Positions 23,201-34,500 of a DNA stretch of 64,000 nucleotides are shown one piece after another. Location of the stretch: NCBI GenBank assembly GCA_947044365.1, contig OX345652.1, positions 3,654,374-3,718,373 of the forward strand. Reading direction: 5' to 3'. The translations under genes and the position numbers were made by a program. The stretch's first letter is position 1, and each line of letters opens with the position of its first letter. This DNA comes from Petrosia ficiformis. Its lineage: Eukaryota; Porifera; Demospongiae; Haplosclerida; Petrosiidae. Below the pieces are notes generated by a model. The model was given only the letters and a program-made list of their open reading frames with translations, had not been told where the DNA came from and did no database searches.

Positions 23201-24129
23201 TAGTTCCTACATTTTTCCTACTGACAGTTGTTGTAATTGTTATCTTCCTCAGTCGTAAATCTCTTAAATTTTCAAACAGAATATCACACTCATCAGTTCA
23301 AATATTAGTCACCATCATACACCTTTCCTTTTCGAATCTTCTGCTAATTGTTATTGATGTATTTACATATGCCACAATATATACAGCTCATCGGCCATAC
23401 AAAGTATGGTATTGGGATGGTACAGTAGAATACATGGGTCACCCACATCTTATTCTTGTGATAGTCTCATTAATTGCAATTATTCCTCTCCTAATACCAT
23501 ACATTACTCTTCTCTTGTTTGGTAAGCCACTTATTCGGCATTTTGCATTGGTGAACAAATACATGAGACCTCTCTATGAATCCATTCATGCTCCATATAA
23601 AGAAAACAAACAATACTGGTTTGTACTTCGCCTACTCCTGTTAATCATCATGTATATTATGAACATATTGTATATAACACATAATCCAATGCTGATTTTT
23701 GTTTTCACTGCGCCTATATTAGTAACTTTCCTTGTCATACAAGCCTTTATGAATCCATTCAAGAATAAATTAATTACATACCTCGATTCTTGGATCATGT
23801 TGATTCTTACATTCACCTATATGACTACCTGGTACTACTTGCAACCTGGAAAGTATGAACCTCACAACAGTGCTATAATATGTGTAGTAGCTGTCTTGAT
23901 GGTGTTCTTGACAGCTGTAATTATATTCATTGGACATATTCTGTGGGTAACAGGACATTTGCATAAAATGGAATTCAGATTTCATAACTTAAAACACCGA
24001 ATCAATGAGCGTATTTCAACTATCCGTCATCAAAACGCCACTAAAATTGTGTCACTAAAAGATACTAGTGACTCATACTATGGTTCATGTAGTCAATACA
24101 GAGAGCCTATACTGAGCCCTAGCTCATAA
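20293..24129 (+). CDS. Pmp-like beta-helix / polytopic membrane protein (array member F)
   Basis: An intact single-exon gene of 1278 residues. The ATG at 20293 begins a hydrophobic signal peptide (MTSLLAFGIVISFILFFPVDS). The beta-helix ectodomain runs to ~700, with FxxN and SGGAIYANSGF near 517 and many N-x-S/T sites. The cysteine module has C-P-L-G-F at ~726 and the longer CGKCKEVNGHQYGTVFGSPEC form at ~846 that marks this subfamily (also 25471, 31542, 40963). About 9-10 membrane segments run from ~872 to ~1220, with the WYYLQPGKYEP loop. The tail is SYYGSCSQYREPILSPSS. It is closest to the gene at 25471. Ectodomain residues from ~490 to ~640 are almost identical to that neighbour at DNA level, suggesting conversion. 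Function unknown; surface receptor or adhesion is inferred. Confidence 0.93.
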   Translation: MTSLLAFGIVISFILFFPVDSSLKITVNTSQELENHLCNQSLSIPDVIFELDTPNYNISNGNFCIVSKFTNVTLQTNNPKTATITCFQEDYPYPTTGLAFINCTVTFRRVTFINCGTYLPDNFTGFLNSPSLYYTPTHAAALLFIQCEVHMREVALNSSYGFAVIGINLIDSVLCKVNVSSSLSSEVYENDNKTIGSGVLLHFLDIPYSLNKSIAIEDSKFLYNIDLFNGSCITDVYYSSKQSKKPFHKVHAAGLTILYTQQHFKANVSIERTNFSHNIGSSSGALLILHYNTTLDSSTVINNSQFKRNANWLYCHGAALQFYWFARDTFDHVNQYHHPLVVTNTQFTEHVGIVEDKYSDNQSTGAVYIGIVNPTNISLNIMFKNSTFQNNKVAYAGACVFASVYENVGSVGDVSITLENITADQNSQDILHPIASNAGMFSFYEISEVIIKGNSVFTRNYGSVIYAVVSNVYLHDKIEFKENQGRKGAAIRLEGYSYLYLKKGFNATFISNKVQLSGGAIYANSGFHTPKGRCTIQIETGNGTKLTFVNNEAKISGNSIFVTSMFYCYIDERFYASPKHALTIYTNYFTFHHSHHNNTLLNISTDPVHLKLYYDNGTQIPKGVFLNKYPGETFTIRLAAVDAAERYVYSTIEVAVACEQGSKNCSNQFWLPKEQYETELLESSNKTTTPINITIHTKSKNTNDGMLIFSLPLYPATRTLQFQLLPCPLGFSYNKKSGNCECSKAFSQLKKFHHHSQIDIQCYITNQTITRPRFITYSWMGQMKINENSEFGISPTCPLGYCITDPPYHWIRIVKNDVNVNTSFLTDGSMSNHEPLCLYNREGALCGKCKEVNGHQYGTVFGSPECKECSNLWLLTILLYVFLGLLFVYLLYALRLTLTTGTLNGIIFFAQAANGGLIDFLNSLKYDNNQTLKYVSKFCVGFLSIINLNGTFSICFFKGMTQLYKTGLMLVPTFFLLTVVVIVIFLSRKSLKFSNRISHSSVQILVTIIHLSFSNLLLIVIDVFTYATIYTAHRPYKVWYWDGTVEYMGHPHLILVIVSLIAIIPLLIPYITLLLFGKPLIRHFALVNKYMRPLYESIHAPYKENKQYWFVLRLLLLIIMYIMNILYITHNPMLIFVFTAPILVTFLVIQAFMNPFKNKLITYLDSWIMLILTFTYMTTWYYLQPGKYEPHNSAIICVVAVLMVFLTAVIIFIGHILWVTGHLHKMEFRFHNLKHRINERISTIRHQNATKIVSLKDTSDSYYGSCSQYREPILSPSS

Positions 24130-24644
24130 AATTGTGTGTATATTACAAGCTGTGTGCATTTTTTACTAGCTACTAATTGTTATTAAGTAAGTGTATATCT
24201 GTACTACAAGGTCATTATTATTGTATGGTATTTAATTGAGTTTGAAGTATTTGTGTGTGATTTCTATAACTGTCCTCTTTATTATAAAACAATACCTTGT
24301 CCATATCTTTATAATATCAACTTTCAATTCGTGGTTGACATAATGAAATGTAAGGATGTCAAAACCCAAAAAGTAAAAAGAAACAATTCTATTTCATAAC
24401 CTATATAAGTACATCTCTTTGTTGTTTGCTTATAAATATTGTATACACGTAATATATAATCAGCAGCTCTATCCCAGGTGAGTATATATACTATATTGTT
24501 TATCATTATTGATAGATGACTGTTTATAGTTAGATAAACAAAATTTGTTTAACAGTTGTAGAGTTTACTTTCAATTTGTAAAACGCATATATTAAACCTA
24601 TTTTCAGATAGAACATAAACACATACATATTGTATATATATATG

Positions 24645-24715
<71 letters not shown>

Positions 24716-25360
24716 CATATTTATATATATATATAATTATATATAGTTATAATATATGTATATATCTAGTAGATGTATATATATATATATATTGGGATAG
24801 ATCAAGATGGACAACTTGTCAGTTTATTGTATAGTGGTCTTTGTGATATAGATTAACATGTTTATTTAATAATCATTAATACAATGTGGTAATATATAAC
24901 ATGTTTTGTGGTATAGACAGTTCTTTAGATGTTTCTCAGTCACATTTTGAGGTCATAATGATAAGCTATTATTCAATCATCTTATATAGTATATGAACAA
25001 GTGAATTGTAATTAATTTAGAATCATATTGAGTTCAAATTGAGCTTATTACAAAATCATAAAAAATTGCTATGGTAATGAGCCGATAAAACTTCTTTTGC
25101 ATAGTGCGATTACCCTAGCCAACTGATTTCCTCAGATTCATTTCTAGTTACATTATTTTGTGTATAGCTGCTAAACATGTACATTAATTTTCACAGAAAG
25201 TGTAACTTTGTTTTTGACAATTCACTGGTACATGTTTCGGTTCACTCCGATATCTAATTCACAGCAAGGATGTTTTGTATACAAATACATTTACAGATAT
25301 ATTTTGCAGGCTTTGTTTATCATGAGACATATATAGATTAAATTCCCACAATAAACAAAA
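24130..25360. repeat. Intergenic with duplicated 3' flank and AT microsatellite
   Basis: 24237-24330 and 24484-24990 match 29455-29545 and 30222-30722 (for example 'atagatgactgtttatagttagataaacaaaat' and 'gatagatcaagatggacaacttgt'). It contains an (AT)n/(TA)n run at about 24645-24712. The flank duplicated together with the 20293/25471 gene pair. No gene is seen. Confidence 0.65.
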
Positions 25361-25411
25361 ATAGCACATACAACAACTTTGGTAATTATTATGAAATGTC
25401 ATGTGAGTGCA
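25361..25411 (+). promoter_or_regulatory. Conserved upstream block of the 25471 gene
   Basis: Counterpart of 20184-20231, including AAATGTCATGTGAGTGCA, at the same spacing to the TATA box. Confidence 0.45.
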
Positions 25412-25416
25412 GCTGA

Positions 25417-25426
25417 TATAAAAATA
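25417..25426 (+). promoter_or_regulatory. TATA box of the 25471 gene
   Basis: TATAAAAATA, 45 bases before the ATG and identical to the site before 20293. Confidence 0.6.
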
Positions 25427-25470
25427 CAGCAATACATTGAAACTGATGATTTTTCAGATAAAATTACATT

Positions 25471-28400
25471 ATGACAACTCTACTAGCATTTAGTATTGTC
25501 ATTAGCTTCATTTTGTTTTTTCCTGTGGACAGTTTAAAGATACAAATCAATACATCCCAGGAGTTGGAGAAGTATCTTTGTAATAATCAGTCATTATCTG
25601 TTCCTGATGTAATATTTGAACTCAATAGCTCAAACTACATTATTTCAAGTGGAGACTTTTGCATTGTTAGTAAATTCATGAGTGTTACACTTCAGAGCAA
25701 GCGTTCAAAGCAAGCTACTATAACTTGTATTCAGGATAAATATCATCCTCATCCAACAACAGGTTTAGCTTTTGTCAAAAGTGATGTAACTTTTCAACGA
25801 GTTACATTTATTAAGTGTGGAACATATCTACCTGATAATTTCAATGGTTTTCTTAATTCATCATCTCTGTATTATACTTCCACTCATGCTGCTGCCTTAC
25901 TCTTTATACAATGTAAAGTCCATATGAGGGAGGTTGCACTCAATTCATCATATGGGTTCGCAATAATTGGTATCAACCTCATACTCTCTGTGCTATGCCA
26001 AGTTAATGTGTCATCTTCGGTTAGTACAGAAGTCTACAGGAATAATAGTAAAATCATTGGTAGTGGAATGTTACTACATTTCCTTGATATTCCATATAGT
26101 CTCAATACAAGTATTGCAATTAATGATGCAATGTTCTTAGATAATATTGATGTATTCAATGGCTCTTGCATTACAGATATTTATTACAATAGTGTACAGT
26201 CTAAGAAGCCTTTTTATGTAGTACATGCTGCTGGTTTAACTATACTGTATACTCAACATCACTTTACAGCAAACGTTCTTATTGAGAGAACTAATTTTTC
26301 TAATAACATTGGTTCATCTTCAGGAGCTCTACTTATTTTACACTACAACACTTCATTGAATTCTTCAACAATTATTGACAATTCAGAATTTAAAAGGAAT
26401 GCTAATTGGTTATATTGTCATGGTGCAGCACTCCAGTTTTACTGGTTTGCTCATAACATTTTTGATTACAATACCAAATGTCATCCTCTCGTTGTTTCTA
26501 ACACACAGTTTATAGAGCATCTTGGAATAATTGAAGACACAGATGTTCATAACCAAGGCACCGGTGCTGTGTATATTGGTATATTGAACCCGACACAAAT
26601 TTCACTCACAATTAAGTTTAAGAATTCTACATTTCACAAAAATAAAGTTACATACACTGGAGCTTGTGTACTTGCTTCTGTTTATGAAAATGTAGATAGT
26701 GCTGGTGATGTAACTATAACACTGGAGAATATTGCTGCAGATCAGAATTCACAAGACATTCTTTATCCTATAGCTTCAAATGCTGGCATGTTTTCTTTTT
26801 ACAGGATACATAAAGTGATTTTAAAAGGGAGCAGTGTTTTCACAAGAAACTATGGATCAGTAATTTACGCTGTTGTTTCTAATGTTGATCTCCATGGTAA
26901 AATTGTCTTCAAAGAAAATCAAGGTCGCAAAGGAGCTGCTATTAGACTAGAGGGATATTGTTATTTGTATCTAAAGAAAGGACTTAATGCTACATTTATC
27001 AGTAATAAAGTTCAACTGTCTGGTGGAGCTATATATGCCAATAGTGGATTTCATACTCCTAAAGGTCGATGTACAATTCAAATAGAAACAGGATCTTTTC
27101 CCAACGACACAAAATTAGCATTTGTTAATAATGAAGCTACATTTTCTGGAAATTCAATATTTGTAACATCAATGTTTTATTGTTATATTGATGAAAGAGT
27201 TTATGCAAGTCCAAAACATGCACTTACTATTTATACAAATTATTTCGCATTTCATCACAGCCACCACAATAACACTTTATTGAACATATCAACGAATCCT
27301 GTTCATTTGAAGTTATATTATGACAATGGTACCCAAATTCATGAAGGTGTAATTGTGAATAAATATCCAGGTGAGACATTTACTATTAGATTAGCTGCTG
27401 TTGATGCTGCAGAAAGATATGTATATTCTACCATTGAAGTGGCTGTAGCTTGTAAACAGAGCAGTAAGAACTGTTCAAATCAGTTTTGGCTGCCGAAGGA
27501 ACAACATGAAAAGCAGATACTCGAAAACTCAAACAAAACTAGCACACCAATTACTTTAACTATTCACACAACATCAAACAATACTGTTGGTGGTATTCTG
27601 ATATTCTCCTTACCACTATACCCTGCTACTCGCACACTGCAGTTTAAACTGCTGCCTTGTCCATTGGGTTTTACTCATAACAATAAATCTGGAAGTTGTG
27701 ACTGCTCACTGGCATTTAGTGAGATGAAGAAATCTCATTCACGAATTAATATCCAATGTTATATTACTAACCAAACAATAATAAGACCACATTTTGTTAC
27801 ATATTCATGGATGGGTCAAATGAAAATTAAAGAGAACTCAGAATTTGGCATATCACTGACTTGTCCAATTGGATATTGTGTTATTGATCCATCTTATTAT
27901 TGGATTCATATTGAAAAGAATGATGCTAACATTACCACATTATTCCTAACTGATGGATCCAAAACCAACCATGAGCCTTTGTGTTCATACAATCGAGAAG
28001 GTGCTCTGTGTGGAAAATGTAAAGAAGTTAATGGACATCAATATGGTACAGTATTTGGTTCAACAGAATGTAAAGATTGCAGTAATTTATTGCTCTTGAC
28101 TATTTTATTGTACATATTTCTTGGATTGCTTTTTGTTTACCTGTTATATGCTCTGAGACTCACACTAACAACTGGTACTCTCAATGGTATTATATTTTTT
28201 GCTCAAGCTGCTAATGGTGGTTTAATTGACTTCCTCAATAGTTTGAAATATGATAACAGTCCAACATTAAAGTATGTTTCGAACTTTTGTGTCGGTTTTC
28301 TCTCAATCATCAATTTGAATGGTACTTTCTCGATTTGTTTCTTCAAAGGAATGACTCAACTTTACAAAACAGGACTAATGTTAGTTCCTACATTTTTCCT

Positions 28401-29301
28401 GCTGACAGTTGTTGTAATTGTTATCATCCTCAGTCGTAAATCTCTCAAATTTTCAAACAGAATATCACACTCCTCAGTTCAAATATTAGTTACCATCATA
28501 CACCTTTCCTTTTCGAATCTTCTGCTAATTATTATTGATGTATTTACATCAGCTACCATATATACAGCTCATCGGTCTTACAAAGTATGGTATTGGGATG
28601 GTACAGTAGAATACATGGGTCGCTCACATCTTATTCTTGTGATAGTCTCATTAATTGCAGTTATTCCTCTCCTAATACCATACATTACTCTTCTCTTGTT
28701 TGGTAAGCCACTTATTCGGCGTTTTGCATTGGTGAACAAATACATGAGACCTCTCTATGAATCCATTCATGCTCCGTATAAGGAAAACAAACAATACTGG
28801 TTTGTACTTCGCCTACTTCTACTGATCATCATGTACGTTATATATATATTAAGTAATCCAATGCTGATTTTTGTTCTCACTACACCTTTGTTAGTAACTT
28901 TCCTCATCATACAATCCTTCCTTAAACCATTCAAAAACATATTAATCACATACATTGATTCATGGATCATGTTTATTCTTACATTCACCTATATAACTAC
29001 CTGGTACTACCTGCAACCTGGAAAGTATGAACCTTACAACAGTGCTATAATATGTGTGGTAGCTGTCTTAATGGTGTTTCTGGCAGCTGTCATTATTTTC
29101 ATTGGACATATTCTGTGGGTAACAGGACATTTGCATAAAATGGAATTTAAATTTTATAATGTAAAACACCAAATTAGTCAGCATGTTTTGACTATTTGTC
29201 ATCGAGAAGCTAATAAAATTGTGTCACTAAAAGATACTAGTGACTCATACTATGGTTCATGTAGTCAATACAGAGAGCCTATACTGAGCCCAAACCCATA
29301 A
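25471..29301 (+). CDS. Pmp-like beta-helix / polytopic membrane protein (array member G)
   Basis: An intact single-exon gene of 1276 residues and the closest paralogue of the 20293 gene. The ATG at 25471 gives the signal peptide MTTLLAFSIVISFILFFPVDS. The beta-helix ectodomain has SGGAIYANSGF; C-P-L-G-F and CGKCKEVNGHQYGTVFGSTEC follow, then the polytopic core and the tail SYYGSCSQYREPILSPNP. Compared with its neighbour it has an extra S-F-P-N-D-type insertion after IQIETG and a three-residue gap after the YVIYIL helix. Divergence is concentrated in the first ~450 residues. It is expected at the cell surface, with no assigned partner. Confidence 0.93.
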   Translation: MTTLLAFSIVISFILFFPVDSLKIQINTSQELEKYLCNNQSLSVPDVIFELNSSNYIISSGDFCIVSKFMSVTLQSKRSKQATITCIQDKYHPHPTTGLAFVKSDVTFQRVTFIKCGTYLPDNFNGFLNSSSLYYTSTHAAALLFIQCKVHMREVALNSSYGFAIIGINLILSVLCQVNVSSSVSTEVYRNNSKIIGSGMLLHFLDIPYSLNTSIAINDAMFLDNIDVFNGSCITDIYYNSVQSKKPFYVVHAAGLTILYTQHHFTANVLIERTNFSNNIGSSSGALLILHYNTSLNSSTIIDNSEFKRNANWLYCHGAALQFYWFAHNIFDYNTKCHPLVVSNTQFIEHLGIIEDTDVHNQGTGAVYIGILNPTQISLTIKFKNSTFHKNKVTYTGACVLASVYENVDSAGDVTITLENIAADQNSQDILYPIASNAGMFSFYRIHKVILKGSSVFTRNYGSVIYAVVSNVDLHGKIVFKENQGRKGAAIRLEGYCYLYLKKGLNATFISNKVQLSGGAIYANSGFHTPKGRCTIQIETGSFPNDTKLAFVNNEATFSGNSIFVTSMFYCYIDERVYASPKHALTIYTNYFAFHHSHHNNTLLNISTNPVHLKLYYDNGTQIHEGVIVNKYPGETFTIRLAAVDAAERYVYSTIEVAVACKQSSKNCSNQFWLPKEQHEKQILENSNKTSTPITLTIHTTSNNTVGGILIFSLPLYPATRTLQFKLLPCPLGFTHNNKSGSCDCSLAFSEMKKSHSRINIQCYITNQTIIRPHFVTYSWMGQMKIKENSEFGISLTCPIGYCVIDPSYYWIHIEKNDANITTLFLTDGSKTNHEPLCSYNREGALCGKCKEVNGHQYGTVFGSTECKDCSNLLLLTILLYIFLGLLFVYLLYALRLTLTTGTLNGIIFFAQAANGGLIDFLNSLKYDNSPTLKYVSNFCVGFLSIINLNGTFSICFFKGMTQLYKTGLMLVPTFFLLTVVVIVIILSRKSLKFSNRISHSSVQILVTIIHLSFSNLLLIIIDVFTSATIYTAHRSYKVWYWDGTVEYMGRSHLILVIVSLIAVIPLLIPYITLLLFGKPLIRRFALVNKYMRPLYESIHAPYKENKQYWFVLRLLLLIIMYVIYILSNPMLIFVLTTPLLVTFLIIQSFLKPFKNILITYIDSWIMFILTFTYITTWYYLQPGKYEPYNSAIICVVAVLMVFLAAVIIFIGHILWVTGHLHKMEFKFYNVKHQISQHVLTICHREANKIVSLKDTSDSYYGSCSQYREPILSPNP

Positions 29302-30375
29302 AACTGTGTGTATAATAATACAAGTAGCATTTTTGATTCTTATAGTTATTGTTAATTATTATTAGCTGACTGTTTGTATGTATATACAAGGTTATATTCT
29401 TATCATATAAAAGGTTATATAATTTATTATTGTTATAGTATTTTTTTAATAATTCAGTTTGAAGTATTTGTGTGTGATTTCTATAACTTCTTTACTTTTT
29501 ATTATAAACTACACCTTAGTCCATGTCTTAATTAACTTTCAATAGATTTTGAAGCATTGTAAATCAGTTCATTCTTAATTACTGATGACCTAACAGCTAC
29601 TAATGTCTTATATTGCATGCTCAAGCTGCTAATGTTGATTCATGTGATAACTTGGTATAATAGTAATTGTGCTATTTTTTATTTCAGAATTCTCTTAACA
29701 ATAGAATGATCGAGTTTTGTAAACAGTTAATGGTGTAGTAATGCTTACAAAATAATTACTTCTTGCTTTCATACCTGTTTTACATAATATTCATTAGATA
29801 GTGGTTGACATGATAAAAATGTAAAGATGTCAAAACCCAAAATGTATGCAAAAAGGTTAGGGATGGTACTAAAATGGGAGGTTAAATATACAAACCAAAA
29901 ATAAACATATACGACTTCCATACTCCTACATAAGTACAGGTCTTTCTCTTTTGATTATAAATATTGTATATATGCAATGTGATAATATTGTTTTGTTATG
30001 GTGTGTATTATACTTATACAGATACAGTGGCCATGTATATATCTTGAAAATTGTTGAAACATTGTAAATATGAAAACACACACTGTATTTACAGTAACTT
30101 CACGATTATCTATATTAAACAGCTTATGACATCTAACACACAGTTTCACAATCGATTCCATATGTAACACGTTTATAAATGCCTTACATATATAGTCACC
30201 TGCTCCATCCTAGGAATACAACAAGAGTATACTATATTGTTTATCATTATTGATAGATGACTGTTTATAGTTAGATAAACAAAATCTGTTTAACAGTTGT
30301 AGAGTTTACTTTCAATTTGTAAAAACATAAATTAAACCTATTTTCAGATAGAATATAAACACATACATATTATAC

Positions 30376-30424
<49 letters not shown>

Positions 30425-31090
30425 CATATTTATATATATATATAATTATATATAGTTATAATATATGTATATATCTAGTAGATGTATATATAATTATATA
30501 TATATTATATATATATATATTGGAATAGATCAAGATGGACAACTTGTACTGTTATTGTATAGTGGTGTTTGTGATATGGATTAACATGTTCATTTAATTA
30601 ATCATTAATACAATGTGGTAATATATAACATGTCTTGTAGTATAGACAGTTCTTTAAATGTTTCTCAGTCACATTTTGAGCTCATAATGATAATTTATTA
30701 TTCAATCATCTTAATTGGTATATGAAGACAACTATAAAGCAAAATACTAAGAGCTGTACTTATGTAGGGTTATATGGCAGTAGTTTGTTTAATTTTGGGT
30801 CCCACTTAACCTTGTTCACATGCTTTTTGGGTTTTGACATCCCTACATCTTCTTTCATTTTTATTTAAAATGTTTTTTATTTTTCTTGTGATATCAACTT
30901 TCGAAGCATTCTTAATGGGTACTTTTAATTGTTTAGCAGAACATTATGACTATGCATACAACAAAATTCAGATAACTGGTTATGTGATTCTTTGTAATGA
31001 ACTGACAATTTGATTAAATTGTCCACCTTAATAATGTGTACATAAGCAACTTTCATATTTTGTGTGACAAAAGGTTGACTTAGTTTACGT
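29302..31090. repeat. Intergenic with duplicated flank and AT microsatellite
   Basis: It contains the second copies of the 24237-24330 and 24484-24990 segments, a TA run at about 30376-30420, and a diverged piece (29980-30150) of the intergenic repeat seen at 3470 and 4350. No gene is seen. Confidence 0.65.
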
Positions 31091-31104
31091 AACGGTTTAC
31101 AATG

Positions 31105-31485
31105 CTAGTTCACTTTCGACCTAATGATTATAAGTGTGTATGTGAACAACTTTATCATTCTATAATGGTAGTTCACTTTCACCTAATGATTACTGATTAT
31201 AAGTGTGTATGTAAACACCTTTATCATTGTAGTTCACTTTATCCTAATGGTTACTGATTATAAGTGTGTATGTAAACAACTTTATCGTTATTTAATGGTA
31301 GTTCACTTTCACCTAATGATTACTGATTATAAGTGTGTATGTAAACAACTTTATCGTTATTTAATGGTAATTCACTTTCACCTAATGATTACTGATTATA
31401 AGTGTGTATGTAAACAACTTTAATGGTAGTTCACTTTCACCTAATGATTACTGATTATAAGTATTTGTGTAAACAACTTTATCAT
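31105..31485. repeat. ~69-bp minisatellite in the promoter of the 31542 gene
   Basis: About six copies of a unit containing GTTCACTTTCACCTAATGAT, TACTGATTATAAGTGTGTAT and GTAAACAACTTTATC. Copies range from roughly 55 to 69 bp; the two central ones are nearly identical. The array stops 13 bases before the TATA box. The first block of the unit resembles single-copy sequence upstream of other members ('gttcactccgatatctaat' at 25230; 'gttcgctttcatatctaat' at 19916). Confidence 0.8.
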
Positions 31486-31497
31486 TCTATAGCTTGT

Positions 31498-31506
31498 GTA
31501 TAAATA
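31498..31506 (+). promoter_or_regulatory. TATA box of the 31542 gene
   Basis: GTATAAATAGG-type site, 40-odd bases before the first ATG and directly after the minisatellite. Confidence 0.6.
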
Positions 31507-31541
31507 GGATAGTTGTACATGTGAATTGGTGATTCAGTTAT

Positions 31542-34500
31542 ATGAGTATACCAATTCAGATTTTGAGTATGGCTCTCCTACTCTTAATTATTGCATTACT
31601 TGATAGGAATCTTCCTGTGAATAGCATAGTTTTAAACTCTTCCCTGGAACTGCAATATTACTTCTGTAATCAGTCAATTGACACTTCAAGCCTCATTCTT
31701 GAATTGAATAGTTCTATACAGTATAACATTTCCAAAGGACAGTTTTGTGTCTTGAGGAATATACATCTTACCATTCACAGTACTACTAGTAAGCAAGTGG
31801 AGATATGTTGTGGCAGTCATCACCATCCTCATTCCTCACAAGGTATGGCTTTCATCAATTCAACTATTATTCTTCAACAGGTAACGTTTAGTAATTGTGG
31901 TACCTATCTCAAAACATTGCCAGATGACATTGTTAATGTATTTAATTCATCGTATCTGCATTACACTTCCAACCATTCTGCTGCTTTACTCTTTATACAA
32001 TGTACAGTAAATATGAGTGAAGTTGTACTAACATCATCATATGGATTTGCAGTAATTGGTATCAACCTTATTGACTCCTTTCTACACAGAATGAGTGTAA
32101 CTGGTTCAGCAGTAAGTACTGAAGTCTATAGCCACAATAAAAAGATTATTGGTAGTGGAATGTTACTACACTTTCTTGATAATACGTTCACTTTTAATAT
32201 AACTAAAGTCTCCATCTCAGATTCAATATTTTCTCAACATGTTGACTTGTTTCTTACTTCCTGCATTACTCCTTCATACAAACATGGACTGCATCACTGG
32301 CAGGATTTTCATGTAGTACATGCTGCTGGTTTAACTATACTATATACTCAGAACTATATTGCACGTGTTGATATTGCGAGAACTTTTTTCACTCAAAATT
32401 TTGGCTCATCTTCAGGAGCTATGCTTATTTTGCACTACAACAATTCAACAGAGTCTCTGACAAATATTGATAATTCATGTTTTGACAGAAATGCCAATTG
32501 GGTGAATTGTCATGGTGCAGCACTTCAGTTTTACTGGTTCGGCCAGTTTTTAACTGATAAACGAAACAATCAAAAGCCTTTGATTATTAGTAGCACTCTA
32601 TTTCAAAAACACCTTCAAATATTGGACGACATGTCTCTTTTGGAGACTAATCATAGTACAGGTGCTGTATACATCAGTATTGTAAATCCATCACATATGT
32701 CTCTGAACATTTCATTCACAAACTGTACATTTCATAAGAATAAGGTTGCCTATACTGGAGCTTGTCTATTTGCTTCTGTTTACAAAATTGGAGGTATTAT
32801 AGGTAATATAATCATTACAATGGAGAATATCACTGCTAATACGAATTCACAAGACCTTTCATTTCCTACAGTTTCACATGCTGGTATGTTTACATTTTAT
32901 GCAGTAAACAAAGTTATCATTAATGGAACAAAGAATACTTTTAGGGACAACTTTGGTTCCGTGATCCATGCTAAAGATTCTAATGTTTATCTTTACGGTG
33001 ACATAGAATTTATTAATAACAAGGGTACAACAGGTGCTGCCATTAATATTGTTGGATATTCTCATTTGCACTTAATGAGAGGACTCAATGCTACATTTTC
33101 CAACAACCAAGTACAGTTTTCTGGTGGAGCAATATATGCTATTGCTGATTATCATGAGTTTGAGGTTGAATGTGCAATATTAATTGATAATGATCAGATT
33201 AAACTAAGGTTTTCAAACAACTCTGCCAAATATACTGGTAATTCTATCTTTGCAACACCATTATATAATTGTGTCATTAATGAATCTCTCAGTCAACCCC
33301 CACAAGAAGATACACTGTCTATTTATCATAAACATTTTGATTTTGATTGCACATCACATCTTTGTAACAACTCTTTGCTGAATTTGTCAACAGATCCTCA
33401 AACTTTATTAGTCTATAATCACAATAATACTGAGATATACAGCACATTAGCCATAATAAAATTCCCTGGTGAGACTTTTACCATTCATTTAGCAGCTGTT
33501 GATGCTGCAAGAAGATTTGTATACTCTACCGTTGGAATTGATGTTGTTAATAATGACTCTTCCTCTGATTCCTCACATCTATGGTTACCACAAGAACAAA
33601 ATGAAGGCATCATCTTAGAAGGCAAAAACATTAGTATGGTTAGTCTATCTATCCACACGGATATAAATGATGATATAATTAATAGTGTGCTGATTTTCTC
33701 TCTGCCACTACGCCCTGTACACCCTACCATAAAGGTCAAACTCCTTCCTTGTCCTTTGGGTTTCATTCTCAACAATATATCAGGAAGTTGCGAATGTTCA
33801 AAAGCGTTTCTTAATTTGCAGAAGCAGGTAAAACGTTATGATATTGATTTCCAGTGTTCTATCACTAATCATACTATTACATCATCAAGATATCATATAA
33901 ATTTATGGATGGGTGCTATGATAGTGAACAATGTCACTATATTTGGTGTATCTCTCATTTGTCCACTGGGACACTGTAGTAACAATCCAATGAATCCTAT
34001 ATTTCTCAGTGAAGGAGATAGCATGAATTTTAATTCACTATATGTAACTGATGAACACTTGCGAAGAAAAGAGCCTTTGTGTTTATATAATCGAGAAGGT
34101 GCTCTGTGTGGAAAGTGTAAAGAAGTTAATGGACATCGCTACAGTAGAGTAGTTGGTTCACCAGAATGTAGAAAATGTAGTAATATATGGCTATTGATGA
34201 TATTACTATACATATTTCTTGCATTACTTTTGGTATATCTGTTGTATGCCCTGAGACTCACACTAACAACTGGTACTCTCAATGGAATCATATTCTTTGC
34301 TCAAGCAGCTAACTGTGGTTTCATTGATTTTCTAAATAACACTGTTTTTGATGAAAGGCCTGTGTTGAAGTACACGTCCAGGTTCTGTGTAGAATTTCTT
34401 TCCATCGTTAACTTGAACAATGGCTTCCCAATGTGTGTATTTAATGGAATGACTGAGATGTATAGAATGGGATTTATCCTCATCCCTGCATTTTTGCTGT

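Noticed and set aside
31205..31423. 72-codon open frame with internal repeats
   Set aside because: It is the ~69-bp minisatellite read in a frame without stops.
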